A stretch of DNA of 64,000 nt, taken from the NCBI RefSeq assembly GCF_025231525.1, contig NZ_CP103057.1, positions 2,125,001-2,189,000 of the forward strand, read 5' to 3'. Positions 24,166 through 33,809 of the stretch are shown piece after piece. The stretch's first letter is position 1. Every line of letters begins with the position of its first letter. Under the pieces are notes generated by a model. That model worked only from the letters and a program-made list of their open reading frames with translations, was not told where the DNA came from and did not search any database. Source of the DNA: Sphingomonas endolithica. GTDB lineage: Bacteria; Pseudomonadota; Alphaproteobacteria; Sphingomonadales; Sphingomonadaceae. Both the position numbers and the translations under genes were made by a program.

Positions 24166-27100
24166 TGTCCACCTCATTAGCTTCGTTAGTCGCCGATACA
24201 GGCATGGATATGGAACAGTGAACGCCATCGCCTGCAAGGACATAGGTTGTACGCGCTGCTAGTTGATAGGGTAGCGCCCGCTCGATCAACTCGCGGCCTT
24301 GCCCGCCCCCCGGGGAAGTAGTTGCCTGTGGCAGCATCTTCACCCCACTCTCGCGCCAATCAATGTGCAGCCACGGCTGATCGCCGGGCGCCCCCGCTGC
24401 ATCGACTTCGATACGCCACCGGACCGCAAGTTCCGCCTCCGGCTGTCCCAGGGCGCCATATTTGACTGCGTTGGTTGCCAGCTCGTGCAGCGCCATGGCG
24501 AGGGTCTGGACCGTGGTCGAGCGTAGTCGGATCCCGCTCGGACCCTCGATGGTGACACGGCCGTCTTGACCCGGTTCAACCCCGTGCGCGGCTAGTTCGG
24601 TGCGGATTAGTTCATCGAAGGTGACACGATCATGCTCGTTAAGCCGCGAGAGCAGTCCCTGAACCCGCGCCAGCGAGTCCAGTCGGTCGCGGAACCGGTC
24701 TCGGAAGTCGTCAAGGCTGCTGCTGCCGCGAGCCGTCTTTTGCGCCATCTGACGCACTACGCCGATGAGGTTACGGGTGCGGTGCTGGAGTTCTGCCACC
24801 AGCACGCCCTGCCTTCCTTGCAAGTCCCGAAGGTCATTGACATCAGTGGAGGTGCCGATCCATTCGACTGTTTCACCATGTTCGTCCCGAATTGGCGTGG
24901 CACGGGTCTGGAACCAGCGATAGGCTCCGTCGCTCGTACGTCGGATCCGGTACTCTACCTGAAAGCCGCCCTGCTCGGCCGCCGCGCTCCACGCCTCTTT
25001 AGCAAGCAACCGATCATCGGGGTGCAATGGCACCATCCAGCCCTGCCCGTGGCTGTCCTCCTCGGACTGGCCCGTATATTCTTGCCACTGCCGGCTCGCC
25101 CAGGTCCAGTTGCCTATGTCAACCGCGCGCCAGACGAGCTGGGTAAGTCCTTCAACGAGCGAGTGAAGCCGCTCTTCGCTTTCACGCACCGCCATTTCGG
25201 CCTGGTGGACCGCGGTAAGGTCGGTGAAGGTCACAACCGCACCGCTGATATAGTTATCGACCCTGCGATAAGGCAGCACTTTCGCGGCAAAGTGGCGCCC
25301 AGTGAGAGGATCGACCACTGTCCGATCAATCGGGGCCAGCGTCTTCAGGACACGCCGGACATCTTCCTGAAGGTTGGGGTAGGCGACCCGCGACACCACG
25401 TGGTCGAGCGGACGGCCGACGTCGGTCTCGAGCAGATGGAAGATCTCAATGGATGACGGCGTGAAGCTGCGGACGCGCAGATCGTTATCGAGGAACAAGG
25501 TCGCAATCTGGGTCGCCTCCAGCAGGTTCTTGAGGTCAGAGTTGCTGCGGCCGAGTTCCGTGACACGGTGCCCGAGTTCGCCGTTGACGGTTTGAAGCTC
25601 CTCATTGACCGATTGCAGTTCCTCCTTGGAAGTCTCCATTTCCTCGTTGGCCGACTGCAGCTCCTCGTTAATCGACTGATACTCCTCGTTTGAGGATTTG
25701 AGTTCCTCATTGGTCGATTCCAGCTCCTCGATCGTCGCCTGCAGCCGGTCCCGCGTGAGACGCAACTCGCTCTCGAGCCGTTCGACATGCTCGTCGTTTG
25801 CCCCTCCCTCGCTGTGAGCCACGCCCTGCGGCAACGCGCCCAAATCCTGGAACAGAACGATGAGCGAGGTCACGTCTCCGCCGCCGATGGGCTCGACAGT
25901 TAGGTTCACGCCGGTAGCCCGGTCATCCTGTTGAATGAGGAGGCGCGGCGTCTCGACCCGCTGTCCACTGGACAGGGCTCGGTGCAGCGCGGAACGGAGT
26001 TCAGTTCGCAGGTCACGGTGGATCAGGCTGATCAGGTTGAGCGTCGCTACCCCTGCGACTGGCTCAAGGAAGCGCCCGGTTCGCCCGGAGAAATGCAGAA
26101 CGTCAAACTGACGGTCGACTACGACATAAGCGGGGGCGTAGCGCTCGGCGATAACCTCGGCCTGCCGGCTGACGGCAGCAGTCAGCCGTGAGGCAGCGGC
26201 CGGCTCGGCGCGCGCGATGTCGCCAAGGTCAGCAGCGCGTGGGCGCAGGCTGAGGGGAAAGTCCGGGATGACCCTGGTCGCTGTCTCCAACCTTCGGAAC
26301 ACGCGACTGCGACGATCGATTGACGCGAACAACTTCTGGTGTCGGGTGATATTCTCTGAAGAACCCAGGAACAGCACGCCCGCGGGTCTAATTGAGAAAT
26401 GAAAAATCGGAATTACACGATTCTGCAGATCCGCATTCAGGTAGATGAGAAGGTTGCGGCACGACAGCAAATCGACACGCGAGAAGGGCGCGTCTTTTAC
26501 GATATTATGGGGCGAGAAGATGCACATCTCTCGCAGCTCCTTCGAGACGCAATAGGTATCGCCCTCGCGCACGAACCAGCGCTCCAGCCGGTCGGCACGG
26601 ACATGGTTCGCGATCGTGTCGGTGTATCGGCCGGCGCGGGCGAGCCCTAGTGCTCGCGCGTCGAGGTCGGTCGCGAAAATCTGCACCTGCGGCGGTTGGG
26701 CCAGCGTCGCCATATGCTCGCGCAGCAGGATTGCCAGTGAGTAGGCCTCCTCGCCCGTCGCGCAGCCGAGTACCCACACGCGGAATTGGTCGTCAGCTCC
26801 CTTCCCTTCGAACAGGCGTGGCAGTTCTCCTTCAAGGACCTCGAACTCCTGCGGATCGCGGAAAAATTGGGTGACCCCGATCAGCAGGTCCTGGAAAAGG
26901 TCCTGTACCTCTTGACGATCACTGCGCAGCCTGCCGACATAAGCTTCGATATTCTCGAGATGAAGCACCTGCAGCCGGCGGTGGACGCGGCGCAGGAACG
27001 TACCGCGCTTGTAGCCGTGGAAGTCGTGGCCGGTGACGTTGCGCAGGATGGTCGTGATCTGGGCGACGTGCGCCTCGATTTGCTCGGGTGCGACCTCACG

Positions 27101-27751
27101 GCCTTCCCGCTCCAACAGCGCCACGTTGCCGAGATAGCGCGTGATCTCGCTTGCGATGCGGCCGATCGGAACGTGCAGGTCAACCGCCCCAAACGGGCCG
27201 ATCCCGCCCTGCGCGCCGGCGTGGTCGTCACCGGTTCCTGCCTCGCCGATGGAAAGACCGCCGAACTTCTTGGTCGCGGTGACGCCTGCCGTACCATCGC
27301 CACCGAGGCCACTCAGGATCACTGCGACTGCCCGGTCGTGGGCATGCTCGGCGATTGAAATCAGCATCGAGTCGATCGTGCCCCGATGTCCCACTGGCTC
27401 TGCGGCGGGACGGACGCCGAGATATCCGTTGCTAAGTGTGATCATGTCGTCGGGGCCGCCGACATAGATGCGGTCGCGCTCGACCCGCTCGCCGCCCGCC
27501 CCAATCGTGACCGGCAGCCGCGATTGGCGGGAAAGCACGTCGACCACGGTTCCGACGTCCAGCCCCTCCTGCTGGCGCACGGCGATGAGGTAGGCCGCGC
27601 CAACATCGGCTTCTATGCCGGCAAACAGCGTTTCGAGCGATCGGAGTGACCTGATACACACCCCGATGCCTACGACCGGAATCGACGTCTCTTCTAGGTC
27701 GGTCCGGCCCGCCTCCGAAATGATCTCCGCGACCTCGCTCACGCCTGCCAT
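24158..27751 (-). CDS. CheB-CheR-PAS-HWE histidine kinase fusion
   Basis: A 1197-residue chain: CheB-like domain (about 20-190), CheR methyltransferase (about 205-470, with WVLGCATGEEAYSL and FSPHNIVKDAPF), a PAS-like region (about 520-620), a long coiled coil of NEEL/NEEYQS heptads (about 660-730), PAS (about 735-845), PAS (about 860-965) and an HWE kinase with His990 in ELQHRTRN and LHELATNAVKYGAL. In the CheB part the expected GASAGG nucleophile loop reads GVCIRS, so the Ser is Cys32, and the catalytic His is Arg59 (AVRQQEG); only the Asp loop SGLGGDGTAG remains. The esterase should therefore be inactive, and an intact CheB is encoded next door. CheR looks intact. The response regulator overlaps its 3' end. 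Such proteins link methyl-transfer chemistry to stress or chemotaxis-like signalling. Confidence 0.88.
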   Translation of the reverse strand: MAGVSEVAEIISEAGRTDLEETSIPVVGIGVCIRSLRSLETLFAGIEADVGAAYLIAVRQQEGLDVGTVVDVLSRQSRLPVTIGAGGERVERDRIYVGGPDDMITLSNGYLGVRPAAEPVGHRGTIDSMLISIAEHAHDRAVAVILSGLGGDGTAGVTATKKFGGLSIGEAGTGDDHAGAQGGIGPFGAVDLHVPIGRIASEITRYLGNVALLEREGREVAPEQIEAHVAQITTILRNVTGHDFHGYKRGTFLRRVHRRLQVLHLENIEAYVGRLRSDRQEVQDLFQDLLIGVTQFFRDPQEFEVLEGELPRLFEGKGADDQFRVWVLGCATGEEAYSLAILLREHMATLAQPPQVQIFATDLDARALGLARAGRYTDTIANHVRADRLERWFVREGDTYCVSKELREMCIFSPHNIVKDAPFSRVDLLSCRNLLIYLNADLQNRVIPIFHFSIRPAGVLFLGSSENITRHQKLFASIDRRSRVFRRLETATRVIPDFPLSLRPRAADLGDIARAEPAAASRLTAAVSRQAEVIAERYAPAYVVVDRQFDVLHFSGRTGRFLEPVAGVATLNLISLIHRDLRTELRSALHRALSSGQRVETPRLLIQQDDRATGVNLTVEPIGGGDVTSLIVLFQDLGALPQGVAHSEGGANDEHVERLESELRLTRDRLQATIEELESTNEELKSSNEEYQSINEELQSANEEMETSKEELQSVNEELQTVNGELGHRVTELGRSNSDLKNLLEATQIATLFLDNDLRVRSFTPSSIEIFHLLETDVGRPLDHVVSRVAYPNLQEDVRRVLKTLAPIDRTVVDPLTGRHFAAKVLPYRRVDNYISGAVVTFTDLTAVHQAEMAVRESEERLHSLVEGLTQLVWRAVDIGNWTWASRQWQEYTGQSEEDSHGQGWMVPLHPDDRLLAKEAWSAAAEQGGFQVEYRIRRTSDGAYRWFQTRATPIRDEHGETVEWIGTSTDVNDLRDLQGRQGVLVAELQHRTRNLIGVVRQMAQKTARGSSSLDDFRDRFRDRLDSLARVQGLLSRLNEHDRVTFDELIRTELAAHGVEPGQDGRVTIEGPSGIRLRSTTVQTLAMALHELATNAVKYGALGQPEAELAVRWRIEVDAAGAPGDQPWLHIDWRESGVKMLPQATTSPGGGQGRELIERALPYQLAARTTYVLAGDGVHCSISMPVSATNEANEVDNG

Positions 27752-27815
27752 TCAAACCTCACACGTTAGGCGGTTCAACGTAGGCGCTGAGTGGCCATTA
27801 ATGAAGCGGATTCAA

Positions 27816-28835
27816 TCATATACTCCGGTCGCGCGGCACGTGGCCCAGTCGCATGGAAGTGATGGCCGCGTCACGCAACGTCGTGGCATAGCGGCGGTAC
27901 TCTTCGCCGCGCGCTTCATAGAGCTCGGCGACGGCGCTGCGTCCGCTCTCACGCGCATCGAGAGCCATGCGCTCCACGAGCGTCACTCGCTCCTCCATGA
28001 CGCGCATCGCCACGCGGATCGCCTCGTCCACCTCGTCGATGTTCGCGGCCAGGGTCTCGGCCGTGTAAGCGTCCCCGATCTGGCAGCGATAGCGCAGCGG
28101 CCGGCTACCGTTCACCTCCGACAGCACGCCTTGGCACTCCGGGCAGGAGAGCGGGCTTGGAGTTGCAATCTGCTTTAGCGCGTGGCTGCCCAGGCGCACG
28201 CCCGCCGCGATATCCACTTCCAGCCGGAGGCCATCAGATGGCGATATCCCTGCACCAGCATCCGATTGCGCAATATTCGAAAGCAGGTGGCCGAGGTCCG
28301 CTGCCGAGGCAACGTGGTCGACCTCGGTCGCCTCAAGCGCTGAGAGGGGCATCTGATCGGCCTCCGCGTCAAGCGGGTGCTGCACGACCGCCGTTCCGCC
28401 GCATGCCTTGATGGCATGAAGCCCGGCCGAACCATCGTTGAGCATACCCGTAAGCACCACACCGACTGCGCGCGGTCCGTAGGAGAGCGCTGCGGACCGG
28501 AACAACGGATCGATGGAAGGGCGCGCCATGTTCTCGCGCGGCCCCTCCCCCAAACGGATGGTGCCATCGATCAACAGCAGATGCCGGTCGGGCGCGGCTA
28601 CATAGACGCGGCCTCGTTCGATCGGCTGTCCGTCTACTGCACGGGTGACGGGCATGGCGGCGCTTCCGTCCAGCATCTCGGCAAGGAAGCTGGTGGCATG
28701 GGCCGGAATGTGCGTGCTGACAAACACGCTTGCGGGCAGGTCGCGCGGGAGATCGCTCAACAGCCGTTTCAAGACCGCCCCGCTGCCTGCGGAGCCGCCG
28801 ATAGCGATGATGTCCTTCTTTGCAACGCTCGCCAT
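27816..28835 (-). CDS. CheB-type protein-glutamate methylesterase, no receiver
   Basis: A 339-residue protein. The catalytic domain (about 1-190) has Ser in GGSAGSG, His in VSTHIPAHA and Asp in TGMLNDGSAG, a complete triad. It lacks the receiver domain of classical CheB. The C-terminal 140 residues hold CPECQG and a later Cys in RYRCQIGDAYT, a probable zinc knuckle, followed by a helical tail (EVDEAIRVAMRVMEERVTLV). The gene is 64 bp upstream of the CheB-CheR kinase, same strand. It probably supplies the demethylase activity that the fused CheB domain of the kinase has lost. Its substrate may be that kinase. Confidence 0.88.
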   Translation of the reverse strand: MASVAKKDIIAIGGSAGSGAVLKRLLSDLPRDLPASVFVSTHIPAHATSFLAEMLDGSAAMPVTRAVDGQPIERGRVYVAAPDRHLLLIDGTIRLGEGPRENMARPSIDPLFRSAALSYGPRAVGVVLTGMLNDGSAGLHAIKACGGTAVVQHPLDAEADQMPLSALEATEVDHVASAADLGHLLSNIAQSDAGAGISPSDGLRLEVDIAAGVRLGSHALKQIATPSPLSCPECQGVLSEVNGSRPLRYRCQIGDAYTAETLAANIDEVDEAIRVAMRVMEERVTLVERMALDARESGRSAVAELYEARGEEYRRYATTLRDAAITSMRLGHVPRDRSI

Positions 28836-29405
28836 GATCTTTTAGGTCCTTTTCGGGGTAACGGGCGAAGTAGCCGAAAGGACCCATCCATGTCCGCAAT
28901 GGGATAATGCGGCGCGATTTCGAAGGGGCGCCAGAAGATAACGATGCACTCGGCTTGAAGAACCGACGTTCATCGGTCCCGGAGACAAAAGATGCGATTA
29001 GATGTGCTTACAGCGGCGCCGCCGTTTCGGTGGACCATCGGAGACATCATCAGTTCCCTGCACCATGTGCGGAGGTCACTGGCCTTCATGCGCAGAACCG
29101 AGGGCTTCCCGCCGGCGGAGCGGGCTACACGTCACGTCCCGGAACGTCCATCAAGTGCAAGAACTCATCGGTGCTGATGCGGTAGCATTTGTACGATGGC
29201 GGCTCGAGGCGGTACCGATCGAGGATGTCAATTTCTCCCGGACGTGACGATCAGGCCGGCCCATCCGCTTTCCACCAGATTGTGCCGTTTGTGATGGGAT
29301 CGGCGGAGCGGACTGTGATCACCCCCATCGCCGATCGCCCACCCGGCGGCACACGCCATTTTCTACATAAACGCTGGATGCCGGAAGGGTGAACCTGCCC
29401 CGTCG
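28836..29405. other. Gene-poor spacer with one doubtful small ORF
   Basis: Between the CheB gene and the stop of the MFS gene. A 61-codon plus-strand frame at 28992-29177 starts MRLDVLTAAPPFRW and has GGAGA 6 bases upstream, which is the only gene-like signal; it has no recognisable family. The rest shows no coding or RNA signal that I can support. The CheB promoter should lie at the left end. Confidence 0.4.
28992..29177 (+). CDS. Doubtful small ORF
   Basis: A 61-residue frame with a fair Shine-Dalgarno (GGAGA, 6 bases before the ATG). The product is basic (Arg-rich) with no clear domain. Two other frames are also open across this stretch, which is common in GC-rich DNA, so the evidence is the ribosome site alone. 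Confidence 0.25.
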   Translation: MRLDVLTAAPPFRWTIGDIISSLHHVRRSLAFMRRTEGFPPAERATRHVPERPSSARTHRC

Positions 29406-30935
29406 TCAGTCTTCCGACCTGCGACCCTGCACACGGCGCAGCCGTAACCTGATTCGCGCATCACGAAGCAGCGAGACCGGCACCGCCGTCGCATCGCGCA
29501 AGCCAGCGACACTGGAGATGTTGCGAACGCTGCGCAGCGTTTCACTTAACACCGCACTCATCATCTCGCGCGGCTCGATTTCGCCATGTTCGGCGACCAA
29601 CGTGAGCCGGTGGATGGCGTACAGCCCGAGCAGCCCGGCGATCAGGTAATAGAAATCCCAGCTCGTCAATACAAGCGGCAGACTGACCACGTTGTGCGGC
29701 CCCGACCAGCGCACCAGCAGTTCGAGTCTGCGCAGTGCAAAGAAGTCGGCGAGCAGCCCGCCCAGGATCGGCGACAGCCCAGCCGCCACCGCGGTTACGG
29801 TGGCGCTCGCCGCGACATAGGCCGTGGCGCTGCCGCGCGGCGAGAGCTTCAGCGCGATGTTGTTCGAGGTCAACGTGACGCCTGCCACCGAAGCGCCCAT
29901 TAGTAGGTGAAGCACGACCAGCCAGACCTTCATCAGATCGCGATCGCCAAACTGCGATGCTCCGATCATCCCGACGATCGCCAGGATATAGACCGGCGCG
30001 CATACCGCGAGCACCGATTTGTTGGCGAAGCGGTCGCTGAGCGCGCCCCACGAGCGCAGCGCCAAGATATTGGCGATCTGGCTGACCACGCTCAGCACCA
30101 TGACGAAGCTGATATCGAGCCCCAATTGGCGGACGGTGAAGACGGTGAAGAACGGGGTGGCGAGATTGACGGCGAATTGCCAGCTGCCGACGAACACCAG
30201 CAGCCGGACGAAATTCAGATCGTGCAGCGGCTGGCGCAACAGTTCGCCAAGCCGAACGCGCTCGGCGGGCGGCGGCGGCATCGTCCGCTCTGGCATGCCG
30301 CTGACGACGCGAGCGCTGAGCAGCCCAGTCACGCAGCCGGCCGCGAACATACCGGCAAAGACCAGGCTTCGTGCACGCGAGCCTTCGCCTGTCCAATCGA
30401 GCGCCAGCGCGGCGCTCAGCCCGAAGATGAGGTTGATCGCGGTGAGCCACACGGTGCGCCTCGCGAACACCTGACCGAGGCGGTTTTCGGGCGCGAGATC
30501 GCGCAGCCAAGCGTTCCAGGCGCAAGTGCCGATTGCGCCCAGGCCGCACAACGTGAACTGCGCGGCCAAAAACACCAGCAATGGCTCCATGCCGGTATAG
30601 AATGCCGTCACCGCCATCACTCCCAGCATGAGGCGGCCGCCGATGCTGGTCAGCACGGCGATTCGCTTGCGTTGGCGCAGCCGTTCGACTAGCAGAATAG
30701 CGGGCAGCTGCAGCAATTGCGCGAGGAACGGTGCGCTGGCCAAGATTCCGACCATCACGTTGGAAGCGCCCAGATGCAGCGCGAAGGCGGTGAGGATGAC
30801 GCCGGTGGTGAGCGCGGTCGCGCCGCCGGAAAATGCCGCCTCGACTACCAGCAACCGAATCCCACGCTCGCACTCCTCCGCGCTCACATCGGCCTGTGGA
30901 CTGAGCGTGTAGATCGACCGGGTGGTGGCGGCCAT
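29406..30935 (-). CDS. MFS transporter
   Basis: A 509-residue inner-membrane protein with about 12 hydrophobic helices, beginning with LLVVEAAFSGGATALTTGVI and ending near FYYLIAGLLGLYAIHRL. The loop between helices 2 and 3 holds VERLRQRKRIA, the worn MFS A-motif. A basic tail of about 60 residues (ARIRLRLRRVQGRRSED) follows the last helix. It is the last gene of the carbohydrate operon; the lactonase stop is 6 bp before its ATG. It probably imports the sugar or oligosaccharide handled by the upstream enzymes, which is inference from context. Confidence 0.85.
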   Translation of the reverse strand: MAATTRSIYTLSPQADVSAEECERGIRLLVVEAAFSGGATALTTGVILTAFALHLGASNVMVGILASAPFLAQLLQLPAILLVERLRQRKRIAVLTSIGGRLMLGVMAVTAFYTGMEPLLVFLAAQFTLCGLGAIGTCAWNAWLRDLAPENRLGQVFARRTVWLTAINLIFGLSAALALDWTGEGSRARSLVFAGMFAAGCVTGLLSARVVSGMPERTMPPPPAERVRLGELLRQPLHDLNFVRLLVFVGSWQFAVNLATPFFTVFTVRQLGLDISFVMVLSVVSQIANILALRSWGALSDRFANKSVLAVCAPVYILAIVGMIGASQFGDRDLMKVWLVVLHLLMGASVAGVTLTSNNIALKLSPRGSATAYVAASATVTAVAAGLSPILGGLLADFFALRRLELLVRWSGPHNVVSLPLVLTSWDFYYLIAGLLGLYAIHRLTLVAEHGEIEPREMMSAVLSETLRSVRNISSVAGLRDATAVPVSLLRDARIRLRLRRVQGRRSED

Positions 30936-30941
30936 CCGCCG

Positions 30942-31976
30942 TCAGTGCGCCATCACGAACGGAAAAGCCGCACCCGGCACGCTGATTGGTGCGCCCGCAG
31001 CGGACAGCGTCCCGTTAGCCTGCAGCGCGAACGGCGTGACCGTCCCGTCCTGCTCGTTGGCGAGCAGCATCTGCCGCTCGGCCTCAAGCAGCACGAAGGC
31101 GCGCGGCGAGGGGCCGCCACTTGGCACGTGCTGGAGCGGCGCGAGGATACCGGCCTCGTTCCAGCTATAGACCCCGACGCTGTCATGCCCGCGATTGGTG
31201 ACATAAGCCCGGTCGCCCGCCGCATTCAGCGAGAGATGCCCGCAGATGTTCGCGCCGCCATACCCACTGGGCAGCGTCGACATCGTCTCCCGGGGGATCA
31301 GCCGGCCACCTGCCACCTGCAACACGATGAGCGTGCTGGCGAGCTCGCTGGCGAGCAGCGCAAGCGGTAGGATCGGGTGGAAGACCAGATGCCGAGGGCC
31401 GCTGCCAGGGGGCGCGGCGAAAGCAATTTTGCGCTCGCCGAGCGCCCGAGTGCGCGGGTTGAGCGGATAGGACAGGATCTGATCCGTGCCCAGATCGACA
31501 TGGAATAACCAGCGATCATCCGGACTGAAGCACGCGCAATGGGCGTGGGGCCCCTCCTGCCGTTCGGAAACGGGTCCGCTGCCAAGGTTCTCGCGGAGCG
31601 CTGGGTGCTCGAGCGGCAGGCCGCTTTCAGAATCGAGACGGAACACCACGATGCTGCCGCTGCCATAATTGGCAATGGCGAGCAGGCTTTCGTCGCGGTC
31701 GAGCGCGATATAGCAGGGGTCGATGCCAAGGGTCGCGACACGCGCTACCGGTACGAGCCCGTTTGCGCCCGGGCGGTACACGCCGACCGCACCCACCAAC
31801 TGCTCATCGACAAAATAATACAGCCCATGACGCGCGGAATGGGTGCCGAAGGAGGCGTTGGGCACGCCGTCATCCGCCGCCCCCACGGTCCAGCCGCCAT
31901 CCTCGCCAAGTTGCAGCGTGCACAGCCCTGCCCCGCCCCCGTTGGCATAGGTGCCGATGCGAAAACGTGCGGTCAC
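30942..31976 (-). CDS. Lactonase of the 6-phosphogluconolactonase (YbhE) family
   Basis: A 344-residue seven-bladed beta-propeller protein. Blade repeats are visible as IALDRDESLLAIANYGSGS, HCACFSPDDRWLFHVDLGTD, LVFHPILPLALLASELAST and LSLNAAGDRAYVTNRGHDS. The GTG start at 31976 overlaps the alcohol dehydrogenase stop by GTGA; the open frame reaches 32324 but that part is a shadow of the dehydrogenase. It should hydrolyse the lactone formed when the upstream dehydrogenases oxidise an aldose. It may act on unphosphorylated sugar lactones here, since no kinase is present in the operon. Confidence 0.82.
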   Translation of the reverse strand: MTARFRIGTYANGGGAGLCTLQLGEDGGWTVGAADDGVPNASFGTHSARHGLYYFVDEQLVGAVGVYRPGANGLVPVARVATLGIDPCYIALDRDESLLAIANYGSGSIVVFRLDSESGLPLEHPALRENLGSGPVSERQEGPHAHCACFSPDDRWLFHVDLGTDQILSYPLNPRTRALGERKIAFAAPPGSGPRHLVFHPILPLALLASELASTLIVLQVAGGRLIPRETMSTLPSGYGGANICGHLSLNAAGDRAYVTNRGHDSVGVYSWNEAGILAPLQHVPSGGPSPRAFVLLEAERQMLLANEQDGTVTPFALQANGTLSAAGAPISVPGAAFPFVMAH

Positions 31977-33028
31977 GAGATCGTGATCGCGACGAACACC
32001 GCTCCCGTTTGCTCCTTGGCCGCGGCCGTTTCGAACGCGTCGTTGATATGGTCGAGGTCGAAGCGGTGGGTGATCAGCTTCTTGGCGTTCAGCTTCCCGC
32101 TCGCCAGCAATTCGAGCACCGTCCCTTGCTCCGGATAGATATCGTGATACGCAAAACTCGCACTCATGATGATGCGGATCTCGGACATCTGGACGCGCTG
32201 CCATTCGAGAGGGATGGCGATCTCGCCCTTGTCGAAGCCGCCAACGACCACCACGGCACCGCCCCGCCGCACGCACTTGGTGGCGAGCGGCAGCGTTTCC
32301 GGCATATGCTCGCCGCCGACGCATTCGAACACCACATCGGCGCCCCGCCCGCCGGTGAACGCCATTACGCGCGACACCAGATCGTCTTGGCCGTTGTCAA
32401 CCGTCTCGTTGGCGCCCAGCTCGCGCGCCAGATCGAGCGAGCTGCCGACGGGATCGGCGATCAGAACATCGGCGCCGGCGAGCTTAGCCAATTGCAACTG
32501 GCCGAGCCCGATTGGCCCCGCCCCGATGACGACGATCTTCTGATTGACCTCAACTGCGGCGCGGTGATGCGCGTGCAGGCACACCGAGAAGGTATCGATC
32601 AGCGCCGCTTCCTCGAAGCTGACATGATTGGGCAAATGATAGAATTTGCTTTCCGGCCCACAGACGAATTCGCCGTACGCGCGCGAGACATATTTGGTCC
32701 GCACATCGTACAGATGCTCGCAGATATTGTAGCGCTGCACTGTGCAATAATCGCAGATGCCGTCGCCCATGACGGTTTCGATGACCACCCGGTCGCCCGG
32801 CTTGAAGCGCGACACGCCATCGCCGACTTCTACCACTTCGCCGGCCAGCTCATGACCGACGATATGGCATTCGAGTTCGGGCTCGGCCTTTTGCCAGTGG
32901 CGCAGATCGGTGCCGCAGATGCCGGCGACGCGCACCCGAGCCAACACGAAATCGCGCGACGGAATAATCGGGCGTTCGACTTCGGTGACCTCGAACCGTC
33001 CACCCGCGGTTTTGAGTGCAGCCTTCAT
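31973..33028 (-). CDS. Zinc-dependent alcohol/sugar dehydrogenase (MDR)
   Basis: A 351-residue medium-chain dehydrogenase. The catalytic zinc ligands are Cys in GICGTDLRHW, and His-Glu in GHELAG; the structural zinc site is reduced, with CDYC and a later Cys in NICEHLYD. The NAD(P) loop is VIGAGPIGLGQLQLA. Overall it resembles sorbitol/threonine/L-idonate dehydrogenases. It overlaps the lactonase gene by 4 bases and follows the SDR gene by 36 bp. The oxidised product is presumably an aldonolactone or ketose. Confidence 0.87.
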   Translation of the reverse strand: MKAALKTAGGRFEVTEVERPIIPSRDFVLARVRVAGICGTDLRHWQKAEPELECHIVGHELAGEVVEVGDGVSRFKPGDRVVIETVMGDGICDYCTVQRYNICEHLYDVRTKYVSRAYGEFVCGPESKFYHLPNHVSFEEAALIDTFSVCLHAHHRAAVEVNQKIVVIGAGPIGLGQLQLAKLAGADVLIADPVGSSLDLARELGANETVDNGQDDLVSRVMAFTGGRGADVVFECVGGEHMPETLPLATKCVRRGGAVVVVGGFDKGEIAIPLEWQRVQMSEIRIIMSASFAYHDIYPEQGTVLELLASGKLNAKKLITHRFDLDHINDAFETAAAKEQTGAVFVAITIS

Positions 33029-33064
33029 CCAAAAATCTTTCTGGTTTGTCGGAAAGGTGCCCGC

Positions 33065-33805
33065 TCAGTGCGTTTTCTGACGCACGGGTTCGATCCTCAG
33101 ATTGACGATATCGGCGCCGGCGGAACGCGTCGCGGCGAACAGGATCGCCTCGGCGACGTCATCGGCAAAGAGCATCTCGTGATCAGCGATCGCCTTCGCT
33201 TTCTCGTCGTCGCTGCATTCCTGCATCGGCGTGGCGACCGATCCGGGCTCGATCACGCTGACCTTGATGTTCTTGTCGGCCACTTCCTTGTGCAGCGTTT
33301 CGGCGAAGGCCTGGATGCCCGCCTTGGTCGCGGCATAAACGCTTTCGCCGGGCTTCTTGATGTCGACGCTGATCGATCCGACGAAGATCAACTGGCCGCC
33401 GCCCTGCGCTTCCATCCGCGGTATCGCGCGACGCGCTGCGGCGAGGGTGCCGATCAGATTGGTCTCGATCACCCGGCGCCAATCATCTTCGGCCATTTCA
33501 TATAGCGGCTCGGCGCCAATCGCAGCGCAGGTGACAAGCAAGTCGATGCCACCAAGCTTATCGTCAACCGCGGCGAACACCCGGTCCATGTCCTCGGCAG
33601 TGGCGACGTCGGCGATCAGGCCCTCTGCACTGCCAGCGACACCGGCCGCGTCGGCCAGCGATTCATCGAGGCTCGACTGATGGCGCCCGAAGGTCATCAC
33701 GTGCGCGCCTTCCTTGGCGAACATAGCGACGGTTGCCCGGCCGATGCCGGCGGTGCCGCCGGTTACCAGCACGCGCTTGCCGGCTACGCTGTTACGGTCG
33801 GTCAT
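33065..33805 (-). CDS. Short-chain dehydrogenase/reductase
   Basis: A 246-residue classical SDR. TGGTAGIG is the cofactor loop, CAAIGA stands for NAG, Ser is in VGSISVD, and the YxxxK pair is YAATK. A C-terminal segment (DDVAEAILFAATR) is typical of the YdfG/clavulanate-dehydrogenase-like branch. Length is normal. The gene is 4 bp after the glycosidase-like gene and belongs to the same operon. The substrate is probably a sugar or hydroxy-acid, from context. Confidence 0.88.
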   Translation of the reverse strand: MTDRNSVAGKRVLVTGGTAGIGRATVAMFAKEGAHVMTFGRHQSSLDESLADAAGVAGSAEGLIADVATAEDMDRVFAAVDDKLGGIDLLVTCAAIGAEPLYEMAEDDWRRVIETNLIGTLAAARRAIPRMEAQGGGQLIFVGSISVDIKKPGESVYAATKAGIQAFAETLHKEVADKNIKVSVIEPGSVATPMQECSDDEKAKAIADHEMLFADDVAEAILFAATRSAGADIVNLRIEPVRQKTH

Positions 33806-33809
33806 GGCT

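Noticed and set aside
30942..32324. 460-residue version of the lactonase
   Set aside because: The first 116 residues overlap the alcohol dehydrogenase in another frame; the GTGA coupling at 31976 gives the natural start.
31763..33505. 580-codon plus-strand frame
   Set aside because: It is antisense to the alcohol dehydrogenase and SDR genes, which have strong motifs; composition is that of a GC-rich shadow.
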